From Cryptomeria japonica (lineage: Eukaryota > Streptophyta > Pinopsida > Cupressales > Cupressaceae), in NCBI RefSeq assembly GCF_030272615.1, contig NC_081409.1:18230260-18294259 (forward strand): a stretch of 64,000 nt of DNA, written 5' to 3'. The translations under genes were made by a program, and so were the position numbers. Numbering within the stretch: position 1 is the stretch's first letter; every line of letters begins with the position of its first letter. This document shows, one piece after another, positions 1 through 10,757 of the stretch. The notes beneath the pieces were generated by a model. That model was not told where the DNA came from, did no database searches, and worked only from the letters and a program-made list of their open reading frames with translations.

Positions 1-222
1 CTTCTCAGGTTGGCTTTAGATTCATTCAATTTTTCAACTTCTTCAACTAGGGCATCCATGTATGCTTCATCGGAAGAGCTATTTTTCAGTAAGTTCCATC
101 AGTTTCTCAACATGCTCTCTTCTCTTGGCCAAAGAGACTTTATACTTGACTTTGAGTTCATCATAGGCTCTCTCAGTCTGAGTGAGACAATGAGTAAGTT
201 CCCTCACACTATATTCCCCCAT
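1..222 (-). pseudogene. Coiled-coil gag-like protein, N-terminal part (element A)
   Basis: Reading the minus strand from an ATG at 222-220 gives a charged, helix-forming peptide beginning MGEYSVRELTHCLTQTER. After about 48 codons it meets a TAG, and a one-base frame change restores an acidic coiled-coil reading to the window edge. The ORF starts only ~35 bp inside the primer-binding site, so it is the first protein of an LTR retrotransposon whose body lies left of the window. No usual gag N-terminal (UBN2-like) domain is visible. The layout matches ORF1 of element R at 40415-41571, which also starts with a coiled coil right after the primer site. The role, packaging of element RNA, is inferred from position. 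Confidence 0.5.
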
Positions 223-257
223 ATCTCCTTCCAAGTGGTTAGACTTATAGAAAGGTT

Positions 258-270
258 GGCTCTGATACCA
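258..270 (-). other. Primer-binding site of element A (tRNA-iMet type)
   Basis: The minus strand reads TGGTATCAGAGCC, the classical complement of the 3' end of initiator Met-tRNA used by many plant LTR retrotransposons. It lies two bases from the LTR end at 273. This sets the orientation of element A: internal region to the left, 5' LTR to the right. Confidence 0.85.
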
Positions 271-272
271 AT

Positions 273-1386
273 TGATGAATACTAAGAGGGGGGGTGAATT
301 AGTATAACAAAAAATAATGTAAGAAAACTCTTAAACAATATAGCAGATAACCGGTGCAGCAGATTCACTAATAAATCATTAAGATAAATGCAAACCAAAT
401 AGCAAACAAAGCATTCACCCACAAAAGCACAATCACCATAACACAAGATATTTGACGTGGAAACCCAAATGGGAAAAACCACAGTGAGCATAAACTCACA
501 AGTAACTATCTGCAGAATAGTAACCAAATTGGTTAAGGTCATACAATGTTCTTCACCAGATCAGATCCCGTTAGGAATCTAGATCTCTGTTAGGAGATAA
601 GTCCTGTTAAAGACTACCCATTAGAGGATTTAAGATCCACAGTTGTGAACAACCTTGTTAGAGGATTTACAAAGGCTTTGTTGAGCCTACCCGATTAAGG
701 GCTTTAGACTTGTCAAAGATGTATGTAATCAACAAGTGAATGATCTAGATAAGCACAGTATGCTTAATTAGATCCTTGATAGCTCCTTGTTAATGCATTT
801 TAGCATTACTTCAGTCTTCTATATCTGTACACTCTATCTCTTCACACAGACCTAATCTTCTCTTCAATGATCGCACATAATAACCTTCCCTTTTTTGTGT
901 CACATACAAAACCTAGACATGATGTCCTTATAAAGAAATATGATTTCATGTCGGTCCAATAAGATTAGACTACAAGTTCCTAGGTACAGTGCATCTAGAC
1001 ACATTTGGTAACATGACAAAAAAACACCGCCAAAGTGTCGGTGGATGATAACTCATCACAAATATGTATCGATTAATACAATATATCGATTACCGGTTGT
1101 CGAAAATGAAGACTGGAAGATCGTAGCGTTCCAATCAAAAACTGACTACTGCTCGGGTCCTTCGTTCTGCTTGAGATCCTCATACCACTTGGGGTCTTCA
1201 TACCGCTTGGGGTCTTCAGTCAATCTGTGACTGGTAAAGCATCTTCTGCAAAATACCAATAGTCTAAAGACTACACATTCAATGGCATACAATACCGGTT
1301 GGAAAAACTATCGGTTGAGCATAACTCATACATCAAGTAAGTGTGTGTCCATCAATGACAATCAAAACATCATCAAAATACTAACA
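273..1386 (-). repeat. 5' LTR of element A (1114 bp)
   Basis: The segment is bounded by TG...CA on the minus strand (plus-strand ends TGATGAATAC and ATACTAACA). Next to the primer site it has the run of G followed by TGAATTAGTAT that marks this LTR family. It is similar over most of its length to LTR C at 59956-61112, with shared blocks such as GATATTTGACGTGGAAACCC and TGTGTGTCCATCAATGACAA. The candidate target duplication on the right is AATTT (1387-1391); its partner lies outside the window. It is inserted in the PMD relic of T1. Confidence 0.8.
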
Positions 1387-1389
1387 AAT

Positions 1390-2714
1390 TTATCATGCAG
1401 AGTAGATATCTCATTGGTCGGACTCTCCTTACATTGTTGAGTGACAGTTGATTAGTCGCATTCTTAGACAGTTTGGTATCATCCAGCCTATGCCTACTAG
1501 TGTGATGATATATGCTCAGCAATACATAGATAGGTGAGATTGGGGACCTTCCTTGTCATTTTGAGATTACTCGCGTAGAGTTTCTTGCTACTCTGAGAGT
1601 GGCTTATGATATGAGATTACACATTCTTGATCCTGGGGTTACTACAGATTATGCTCAGTAAATACTAGCTCATCCATTTCCTCGTATTACTGATCTAGTA
1701 GATCCTCCTCCCACCTCAGGAGATGAGGATGATGATTCAGATGATCTAGGTGTGAGGAGACATAGATAGAGATGAGAACTCAAAGTTGCTCATGAGGCTG
1801 GGGGAGATGGAGATGAGGGTGGGGATGGAAGTGGTGGTGGTAGGAGACTTGGACGGAGAGGAGGTCGTTTGAGAGTTCGTGGAGGACCGTTTGGACCAGT
1901 TGGCAGGATTGGGAGACCACGACCTATGGGTGGGAGGAATGTTGGATAGATTCAGAGGGATCATGGCAGGGAAGGTATGAGATCATCGAGAGGGTTGCCA
2001 TTAACAGGAGGAGGCAGGGTGACTAGACTGGATGGGGGTTGTGGGAGAGGCATTGATTTTGGTCAGATCTAGCTAGACCCTAGGGTTATTGCAGCTCATG
2101 GTGGAGATGATGAGGATCCAGAGGATGATGTTCCCCTTATTAGATGACAGGTTATGAGAGCTACTCGAATAGATATTCCAGCAGTTAGATAGAGTGGTGG
2201 TGTGGAGGGGATTGGGGTTCATGCACCACAACAGGATTTGCCAGAGCAGGATGTACCAGTGCATGATATGCTAGAGCAGGATGCACTAGAGCATGATGTG
2301 CCAGAGCAGGAGACCATTGATAGTCTTAAAGAACAAATTGATCAGCTTCGAGAATAGGTGCAGACTATCATGGTTGAGAGGGATAGAGTTGTTAGGAGAC
2401 AACAGGATACTTAGGGCCTTCTTGATCATATTCAACAGGTTGGATCAAGTACTCTCTTGGCTGACACTATTAGAGCATTAGTTCGGGTTGGGAAGGAGAC
2501 TTCCCACTTGCGATGATGATATGAGGAGGCAGTTATAGAGATCCAGAGAGTAGGTAGTTATCATACCACCGTGTTGATGGATACTAGCAGTGATGGGGTC
2601 ATGGGACCTCCTCAAAGGAGTGGTGATCATGGGAGACAGGTATTTTGAGGATCTTCTCGCCCACAGCCACAGACATGGACAGAGTCAAGTGGTAGTGGTA
2701 CAGGACAACCGTGA
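1390..2714 (+). pseudogene. Plant-mobile-domain (PMD) relic, antisense in T1
   Basis: The plus strand here runs opposite to T1 transcription. It begins with SRYLIG, the same peptide as in the T2 PMD ORF (minus strand near 56.8 kb). After a frameshift it gives RQFGIIQPMPTSVMIYAQQY, typical of the C-terminal part of plant mobile domain proteins (MAIN/PP7-like family). An acidic D/E stretch, a Gly/Arg-rich region and a coiled-coil tail ending near 2714 follow. About a dozen in-frame stops are present, mostly TAG or TGA where Gln or Arg codons are expected. It is a dead gene; what remains is the C-terminal half. In active relatives its function is unknown to me. Confidence 0.65.
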
Positions 2715-5700
2715 CTTGATTTGAAGGCACTTGTATTATTTATTTGATATCATTGTATACTTGGACTTTTATTGTTTTAAGATGATCTATATGCAGACAT
2801 GGATTCTATATGATGATGATCTTTATTATGTTACTCTATTTGATGATGATGCTTTATATGATGATGCAATGATAAATGCTTTTGTTGATTTTTGATTTTG
2901 ATGATCTTGGATGCAAATAAAAATGATTACTAATTTAAATGATATGTAAATGATGCAAATGCAATGATCTATATGGAAATGTAAATGAATGATTGCTTTA
3001 ATGCTTATGATGATGTAAATACAAATGATCTACATGAAATATTTTTGATTTTATATGTAATGTTCATGAATCTAAGTGTAAAGATGCAACTAAATAATCA
3101 TTAATGAAATGATAATGCAAATAATAATGATGATACACTACATGATGAATGAAATGCACTTAATTGAATGCAAATTAATGCAATGATTTATATACAACTA
3201 AATGAAATGGATGATGATTAAAAAGATTCTAAAAATGAATGCACCTACAATGATTAAATGCAAATTGTTTTTGTTTGTCCAAGTATACTCAATCTTTATT
3301 TATGATTGTTGATCTGTTAATGAAATGATATGCTTATAATGCAACTAACCATGAATGCTTATAATGCAGATGAATAATGAGCTAATGAAATGATCTATTT
3401 AAAAATGATACTGCCATTCTTCATATGTTATCTTGTAGCAGTGCTTGATTTCATCATTGAGCTTTAAAATGTTGTAAGAAAATATAATCAACTCGACATA
3501 ATGATTCAAGATGACCTGAGTATTCCTTACATGAATTTTGATATAGCAAGTTAATACAAGCAACTTGATATAATGGATCAAGTTGACTTGAGTATTGCTT
3601 GTAGAACAGACAAGGAGTATCTCCTTTCATGCATGACTTGGAACATCCTCCTTGATCTTTTGTCGATCATATCCAGAGACAAGTTCATACCGTAGTAATA
3701 GATAAACCACATACAACAACCAAAGAAAAATAATCATGCCCCATCATAGCTTCTCTAGTCATGGACATCCCTGAGTCACATAGAGTACATGATTAGCAAT
3801 AAAATCAAGATATAAACATTGAATCTTACATGTCATTCACATGTTCTTATGGTCATTAACTGATATAATCATCTTGATGAATGATCTTTAATAATCCTTT
3901 ATTACTTGTTGATCGATTCTTCAATTTCTGAGTTTCATGATTTAGTTGTTGATGAAATGCCTTGATTTTTGTTGCTTTGTTGCTCGTTATCTATTTCAAA
4001 ACCCTAGGTGTTTTTGGTTTTTCTAAGTTTTTCGAATGTTTTGGATTTTTCAAAGATTTCGGAAGATCACCTTAGCAAAAGGAATTAGGATTTTGCCCCC
4101 AATGGAAACAAAAATTTATAATGGATGTATGAATTGATCAAGATCCAAAACATGGCAGGATACAAATGCAGATATGATTGATTTTGATAAAATCTAAAAC
4201 AGTGACTACAACAAGTATGTCAAAGATTGATAATTGTTGGTAAGTTGCATATTTCTTGCTAAATGGTTTAGAGAAATGGATGCGAAAGATAGAATGGATA
4301 AGCTAAGATATATGGAACTGATAGATGCGATAAGATGGAGTGAATAGGTGCGCAAAGTGATCTCATATATGGAGGAGCTTACTTTTTAGATAGCGCCTGT
4401 TTACTAAGTTCTTACCATCTAAATTTATTGCATATTTTGATTTGTTTTTGTTTTTCCTGATTTTTGAGAGATGAAACATGTCCTGCCATCAATTGATAAA
4501 GATAAGACTACCCAGAAAAAATTAAATCCAGCAGTCATACTGATCTATGTCATTGTTTTGATTTGTTCGATGATTGATAAGAATGTTTGGTTTCAAAGAG
4601 TGAGTACCCTGTGTAAGACCGTTATGTCTAGTTTCAAGTGTGCCTATCCTTGTATAAGACATGTTGATGTTGATAGATGGATTGATTAACAAGACATGTG
4701 ATCAGTTTGATTGCAGACTTCAATAGTTTTCCTTTTGTTGATATGATTTGATGGATGGTCAATGTTGTCATGCTTTGATTTTCAACTTTTTATTTGATTT
4801 TGTCGATTTTTTTTAATTTTTAGTTTTTGGACATTTTGTGATTTTTTTTTATTTATTTATTTTGTTTGAGCTTTTTGGATTAGAAGAAAGATGTATTTGG
4901 TTGCCCCAATGTATAGCAAGACAAGGAATGGATGAATTGATGATTGAACCATTGAGGTGGAAATGGATAGGAGAAAGATGAAAGTAGCTTATGAGGATAC
5001 ATGTCAAGAGCTTCTTAAAATCATTTTTTTTTGTCCTTAGTTTTGATCAAGATCAATGATGGAAAAGGGGATATGGATGGATAGGATATGTATAGGAGAA
5101 AGATGATCATAGATAGTGATAGATGGTGGAAGAAATGAATAGTTAGGATATATGGTATAGATTAGCATGAAGCAAGATCGTAGATAGCACTGGATGAATT
5201 TAGATAGGGTAATGGATACTAGAGGAAGGATAATAGGAGATGTGGTATGAAGAATAGAGTGGATGAAACTTTGACCCCAAGTATAAAAGTCTCCATTTGT
5301 AAAGAGGTGATATGTAAGATTGTCACAGTATTTAGCACCACCTGAATAAGTGTTCCTGAACTTTTCAAAGATAGAGACCCAACCCACACTCAGAACCTCT
5401 GATAAATTCAACCAAACATATCTAGCATCTAGGAAATAGACTCAAAAGGGAAGAAGAAACCCAAACTGGATCAAGGTACTTAGTCTTTGATTACCCATGT
5501 GTGTGCAATTGGGTTCATTCTAGCTCATATGATCATTGTAATCTTCGGAATCCAACGTGGCTAGCTACATGAGTTATCTTGACTTCAAAAGTATCTTGGA
5601 TAGAGCTTCGCTATCAGCAAGCGTTCATAGATCCAACAAGGTTATTGTTGTAATATCACAAATATTGCTCCATTGCTAGCCAGGCCTCCATAGCCCGACG

Positions 5701-6401
5701 GAGTTACTTGTATATTCCCATAGCCAAGCTTTTGATATTTTATTTTTTTTCTTATTTTGGATATTTATTTTCCTGATCATGCTTTGGATCTTTTGATATT
5801 GTCTTTTTCTTTTCTTATTTTGATTGCAGTGGCTTGTAAGTAATGGAACTTACATGGATTTGATAATTACAGTGGTGTTGAAGCAAGATTTTAGATTTTT
5901 CACTAGCCATATCTTCGACTAAGAGATCACAATGATTTAGAACAATTGATTAAGAGTATGAGATATAGTAATCAAAAGATGTCAATACCAAAATACAATA
6001 AGTGGTTCTTTTATAGATTGAGTGTGTATCCCAGCCAAAAGATAATGTTAAAGAGGAACAACCTCAGATTCTGAAGTGTATCATGAATAGATATATAGGA
6101 AAAGGACTGAACATGGGATTCGAGCATGGGCAAGCATGTGACAAAATGACACAAATGCCTATTTCATAGATGATGAATTTATGCAAAGGATTGAAAGAAA
6201 GGGACGGAAGGATAGAAAAGAGGTGTTGGATAATAGATAGAATGTTTGAAGATTTGTGCGAGGATAGATGGAAATGTATTCAAGATGAGTGTTGGCACAC
6301 AACTTAAGAAGTGATGAAGAGATGGAGGAAAATTGAATTTTGGGACATAAGAACCCAAAATAGATAAAGAAAATGATGGAAGAATAATTTTGAAAAGATG
6401 T
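2715..6401 (-). other. T1 internal non-coding region, ATG/CAT-rich
   Basis: 3.7 kb with no convincing gene. The stretch 2780-3400 is low-complexity, full of GATGATG, AAATGATG and TGCAAATG words. It matches in character the CAT-rich region of T2 at 55.1-55.5 kb, which lies in the corresponding place. A word like AGGCGCTAT near 4390 (minus) also occurs in T2 at 54244. A 124-codon minus ORF at 5037-5411 has no recognisable motif and I do not call it a gene. The rest is AT-rich with T-runs. Confidence 0.5.
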
Positions 6402-7100
6402 TTAGATAGTTGTTTGAAAGAATTTCAAAGGTGCGTGCCTTTGTTGATCTTTCTTATGGATCATTTGAGGTGATGGAATGGTGGATGGAGGGAAGTAAGG
6501 ACCCAAGATGGATGGAAGGGATGGAGAGTTTGAATTTGGAATGAAAGGACCTAAAATGGATTTGGAGGATGAAAAGTTTGACTTTGGAATGAAAGGACCT
6601 AAAATGGATTTGGAGGATGAAGAGTTTGACTTTGGAACGAAAGGACCTAAAATGGATTTGGAGGATGAAGAGTTTGACTTTGGAATGAAAGGACCTAAAA
6701 TAGATTTGGAGGATGAAGAGTTTGACTTTGGAATGAAAGGACCTAAAATGTATTTGGAGGATGAAGAGATTGACTTTGGAACGAAAGGACCTAAAATGGA
6801 TTTGGAGGTGGAAGATTTTTCTTGATCTTGATCTTGACTTAGAGTAGGATCATTTGAGTTTGTGCTTTTCTCTTGATTTTGAATCAAATTAGTGAAGGAC
6901 ATGGAAGGGATATCATGTTCTTGCTTAGGAGGTAGATGTTGAATGGGACTATGCTCTTGAGAGAAAAGGGGATCATCATGGATGGAATACCAAAATTTTA
7001 GGGGATCATCATAAGATTCTTGATAGGTAGGATCTTGATAAAAAATGGGATTAGATTGGAGAGCCATGATATCTTGATCTTGATTTAGGCTAGGAATCAT
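6402..7100 (-). CDS. Repeat-rich protein of T1 (232 codons), function unknown
   Basis: An open frame of 232 codons on the T1 sense strand. Residues 1-95 are rich in Q, D, S and P. Residues ~95-205 carry about seven near-perfect tandem copies of a 16-residue unit, SSSSKSILGPFIPKSN, encoded by 48-bp DNA repeats. The tail is Ser/Pro-rich, then basic. There is no zinc knuckle, protease or RT motif and no membrane segment. It sits where gag should begin in T1, just past the block that matches the T2 gag-upstream ORF. Its complement is also open because the repeat lacks stops on both strands, so the open frame may be a by-product of the tandem repeat. I do not recognise the family. Confidence 0.4.
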   Translation of the reverse strand: MIPSLNQDQDIMALQSNPIFYQDPTYQESYDDPLKFWYSIHDDPLFSQEHSPIQHLPPKQEHDIPSMSFTNLIQNQEKSTNSNDPTLSQDQDQEKSSTSKSILGPFVPKSISSSSKYILGPFIPKSNSSSSKSILGPFIPKSNSSSSKSILGPFVPKSNSSSSKSILGPFIPKSNFSSSKSILGPFIPNSNSPSLPSILGPYFPPSTIPSPQMIHKKDQQRHAPLKFFQTTI

Positions 7101-9061
7101 TTCCTTTGAATAAGCTTTTTATTTTTCAAGTCACAAGGATGGTCACATGAGTGATCAAAGTTTTAGTTTAGATAGGTTGATATTGTTGACTTGATGGATA
7201 CTTCATTTTGGATACTCAAGCTCACTAAGTTGAATAGAGGGTTTGCTCGATAGGCCCCTATGACAAAGCATGTCAAATGGTATGGATAAAGTCTCTTGAT
7301 ATGGAAACTTGATTTGACTAACTTGAATACCTAGCTAGGTATTTTTATCATTGAGATAGTTGGATGATAAACTCTTGATCACTTGGTTTTATATTCCCCT
7401 AATCTTGTTGGATGAAAATATTGCCTAAACATAGTTGAAAAGTTGATAACCACCTCAAAAAAAAGTGCTTTGTTGGATTTTGAAATTCTTTTCTCTCTAA
7501 GATTGCTTTTTGTTCTTTGTTTTGAATTGATTGTTGTATTGGTTGATTTCCAAGGTATTTAAATGTTCATAACAAGAAGACATAGAACACATGAAAACAA
7601 TGATCATCTCTATGCTAAACATTGACTATATGTTTTTGTGAGGATATTTTCAAATCCCCAATGTTTTCACTGGTTTGATTTACAATAAAGGACACATCAA
7701 ATAGACACTTTATTCAAAGGTCATCAACAATATCATAGCCCACTAGTCTCGATACACCGTCAGCTCAAACAACCTTGTCACCCCCTAGAGGGCGCCCGTT
7801 TTTTGCCTTTTGCCAGAAATTAACCCAAAGAGAATTGCTTCACAGTTAGGTAGTTATCTTGGGAGATATATGGTGAGTAATCTTGGGGGTGGATTCTTCC
7901 CCACCCTTGCACTATGATATTGCCAATGTATGGCAACTAAATCGGCTCAAAGCTTCTACTTCTATGGTTTGTAGTAAGGATTCCGTTCAGCATGACAAAT
8001 GATAAACTCAATTAAGAGGCTTCCTAACCTTTAGAACAAAGGCTTTTCACATCACAAAGATACTAGGGGAAGGCTATCAAATACACACTTCCGTTGGAGG
8101 GGATTTTCATCAGCCTCCACATTTGATTATAGTGGGTTGGTAAACTTGGCGATAAAGTTGTTTCCCACTTGGGTTGTACCCTTCACACTAGCCCTTTTGA
8201 GGGTTCGGGAAGGCAGACCATCTAAAGGATTTAATGCTTGAAAGTAAAGAAAGCATAAAAGAGTGGGTTTGGCTTTTTTGGTCACCCAATTAAGGGGAGA
8301 GCATATACCTGCCACTTAAGACAAAGCAATCAAAGTTCTTTTTAACCTTTTCAAAGCAATTGTTGGCTGTCCTATTTGGAGATGTTGCTCCAACAAGCAT
8401 GGTGTTTATTTTAGCCCCACATAGCAAATGATTTTCTAAACTAGGAATCGGAAATCCTGGTCAACAAAAATGAAAATCGTTGCAAAAAAAATAGCTTGCT
8501 TTGTAAGAATGGACAAGTTGATTGTTCTTTTTAACTTGCAAAAAAAAAGATTGATTGTGCTTTTTACGTTTGCAAGAAAATGAAAGATTGTTGTTCTTTT
8601 TAGAGCCCAAAATTTGAGGTGTGAATCCCAACTGTGCAAGAAAGTAAATGTTTGATTGGTTGTTCTTTTTACCTTGCAAATGTGATTATTTTTAGAGCCC
8701 CAAAACAAGTGAGGTACTTTTTAGAACACCAAATTGAAAACTGAAGTTCTTTTTACCCAAAAGGAAATATGAGTTCTTTTTAACCAACTTTGAAAAAGAT
8801 AGAAAAGAAATCACTAAATCCTAACTTAACTCCTCCAAATCTGCAAGAAACTGTTAGAAACCTGCAATAAAAAGAAGTCAGTGAAAATCCAAAACCTTAG
8901 GTGGGCTTCCACAAGCCTAATTTCAAATCGTGATTACAAATTTTTCACTCCTGATCCTGAAATGCCCTGAAATTTGACTAAGTCTTAAATTTGGAAGATC
9001 TTCCAAAAACTAGATTTTGCATTATAACTCCTAGAGGTCTGAAACCCCTCTCAAACATCCT
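7101..9061 (-). other. T1 leader with blocks conserved in T2
   Basis: No gene is convincing here. The minus strand of 8420-7640 aligns by eye, in the same orientation, with T2 44550-45300. Shared words include GGAGCAACATCTCCAAATAG, ATGCTCTCCCCTTAATTGGG and GTGAAAACAT. The block 7340-7260 aligns with T2 46095-46150 (CAAGTTTCCATATC, GAGACTTTATCCATA). Near 7780 lies a GC-rich conserved word containing CCCCTAG next to GTGACAAGG. Weak peptide similarity across the 62-codon frame at 8127-8315 exists, but T2 lacks the start and has stops, so I treat the block as conserved RNA or DNA sequence rather than coding. Confidence 0.6.
8337..8785 (-). repeat. Dispersed GTTAAAAAGAAC motifs in T1 leader
   Basis: At least seven copies or near-copies of GTTCTTTTTAAC (minus: GTTAAAAAGAAC) occur at irregular 30-90 bp spacing, for example near 8337, 8523, 8591, 8661, 8744 and 8773. 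Between them the sequence is not repeated. The same motif, in the same element orientation, recurs in the T2 leader at 44095-44607. Confidence 0.6.
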
Positions 9062-9127
9062 GACAATATATATGGAATATAACTTAAAGTATAAGATACT
9101 TAAATGTTATATTCCATATATATTGTC
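9062..9127. repeat. Long hairpin: perfect 22-bp inverted repeat
   Basis: The left arm 9062-9083 (GACAATATATATGGAATATA plus AC) is the exact reverse complement of 9106-9127. The 22-bp space between can extend the stem with AAGTAT/ATACTT and a three-base loop. The right arm ends exactly where a direct repeat begins: CTTCCACAAGCCTAATTTCA occurs at 8906 and again at 9128. It could be a tiny foldback element, or a scar left by repair of the duplicated segment. Confidence 0.75.
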
Positions 9128-9181
9128 CTTCCACAAGCCTAATTTCAAGATTTGATTACAAATTTTGCACTTTGTTTCAAA

Positions 9182-9425
9182 TGTGCTATCTTAGAGAACA
9201 TATGCGCTAAAACAATTGTCAAATGCGTTAAACCATCTGTCAAATGCGCTAACTTGCATTACAAAAGCACTAACCTATGTTCAGAAGTGCTAACCTGTGA
9301 TACAAATGCGCTAACCTGTGATGCAAATGCATAGATTTTCAGACAAAAGCGCTAACCTACATGACATATGTGCTAACTTGTAATGCAAATGCGCTAACCT
9401 GTGATGCAAATGCGCTAACCTATCG
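9182..9425 (-). repeat. GCGCTAA array in T1 leader
   Basis: About ten copies of a degenerate word ATGCGCTAA (TTAGCGCAT on the T1 sense strand), spaced 18-30 bp apart. The best units form a 21-bp repeat, GTGATGCAAATGCGCTAACC with a final T, seen near 9297, 9381 and 9402. Variants read GTGCTAAC, GCACTAAC and GCGTTAAA. The array lies ~120 bp inside the primer-binding site. Confidence 0.75.
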
Positions 9426-9525
9426 AATAAAAGTGTTGTCAGAATTCACACATGCATGAATCTGCTTTACAAATGTGTTAATTCTACTTTTTCAAGATTT
9501 TTAAAGGTATATGCAAGGTCCATGA

Positions 9526-9543
9526 GCCCCACGGTGGGCGCCA
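9526..9543 (-). other. Primer-binding site of T1
   Basis: The minus strand reads TGGCGCCCACCGTGGGGC, a primer site typical of plant Ty3/gypsy elements of the Tat group. It is separated from the LTR end by the five bases GAATG (plus strand), which fixes T1 as a minus-strand element with its 5' LTR to the right. Confidence 0.8.
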
Positions 9544-9548
9544 GAATG

Positions 9549-10757
9549 TGTTGACTTGAATTTCATCCTCAAAATGCTACTTGCAACAAGTTAGTTTCAC
9601 AAAATACAAATGGAAATGCTACAGGAAATCCAAACTCAACCAATGAAACTACATGAAATACATATGAAATTAAAAATACTAATATTACCTTCATGGTTTA
9701 TGTCTCATTGTGTCCTAACTCCATTGTTCCTGGTTGCAGATGGTGTGCTCTTAGACAATGCACTGATAGCTTCCAAGATGGCATATGAAGAATGGATTGA
9801 TAACTGCGTTAACTGATACTATGATATGCAATGCTACATGATTATGTTAAAATGATTATACTAAAATGATTATGCTATTTTGCTTCAAGATTAAAACTCA
9901 CGGATGCATAAGTTTTACAAATGATTTGCTTGAAAATGCACTTGAAGTCTCTTCAAGTCTAACTCTCTCTCAACTGAAGCTCTTGATTTTATAGACCTTG
10001 AGAGGATGAGATGATGTGGCTTAGATCAACGGTCATGATCAGATCTGCAGATTTGAATGGTTGTGAGAAAAGGTGAAGGTTGAGAGAAAGGAGGAAGGAG
10101 AAGACAAGTGTCACTCATCTCACCTTGACTAGGTTGCTGACTGAGAGAATCTAGGGATGGTTGGAGAAGATTTAGGCATGATAGGACAAGTGGACTCAAG
10201 TCCTTCCTAAGATGTAGGGGTGTTGGACATAATATAGGAGATGGTTATGAAATATGTGTGCGTACACAATATTCATTAAATTTGGTGGTTGAAGATAAAT
10301 GATGAATTAATATTTAAGAAATATTAATTTCCTTAGCCACATGTTTGATGAGTTGGCAAAGGGAAGATGGAGTGGAGATGGAGAGTGAGTTGGAAAAGAA
10401 ATTAAATAATTTAGGAAATTATTTAATATTTGAGACTATAGGATAGGAGAATAACTATTAAATATTGGATATTTAATTGATTGGAGGAAGATAATTAAAT
10501 ATTAGATATTTAATTAACTTGATTAAAAAGAATAATTAAATATTAGATATTTAATTAATTAGAAGAATATGATAGATGAATTAATTAATAAAATATTAAT
10601 TAATAGAAAGACACGAAAATGAATTAAATAAATTAATCTTTTCAAATTAACTATTTAATAGAAGAAGAATTATTAAATAAATATAAAATATTTATTTAAT
10701 TGCTCATAGCCATTTTTATGTGTATACAATTGGTTCTAGTTGAGTTGCCCTACATCA
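9549..10757 (-). repeat. 5' LTR of T1 (1209 bp)
   Basis: On the minus strand it starts TGATGTAGGGCAACTCAACT and ends in AAGTCAACA beside the primer site, giving TG...CA ends. The middle (10300-10700) is very AT-rich, with nested ATTAAATATT words reminiscent of the AT-rich block in the T2 LTR. Its length is close to the estimated 1.2 kb of the T2 LTR. The 5 bases outside are TTTCC; the matching copy would lie left of the window. Confidence 0.75.

Larger units (their letters stand above)
1387..10757 (-). mobile_element. T1: gag-pol-less Tat-type Ty3/gypsy element, 5' part
   Basis: On the minus strand the order is 5' LTR (10757-9549), TGGCGCC primer site (9543-9526), leader with repeat arrays, one short ORF (7100-6402), non-coding CAT-rich DNA, then an antisense PMD relic broken off at 1387 by element A. 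Blocks of the leader (7260-7340, 7640-8420) and of the 3' part align by eye with T2 in the same order. Where T2 has about 8 kb of gag-pol, T1 has only ~2.9 kb with no RT, RNase H or integrase motif in any frame I read. T1 is therefore best seen as a non-autonomous derivative that depended on a T2-like partner. The left end is missing from the window. Confidence 0.75.

Noticed and set aside
1045-1230. 61-codon ORF with SSYRLGSS repeats
   Set aside because: Lies inside LTR A. The repeated CGCTTGGGGTC words occur in LTR C as well and carry shifts there.
6508-6825. Plus-strand ORF with repeated KGPKMDLEDEEFDFGM
   Set aside because: Mirror of the 48-bp repeat in the minus ORF 6402-7100. Only the sense-strand frame of T1 extends beyond the repeat.
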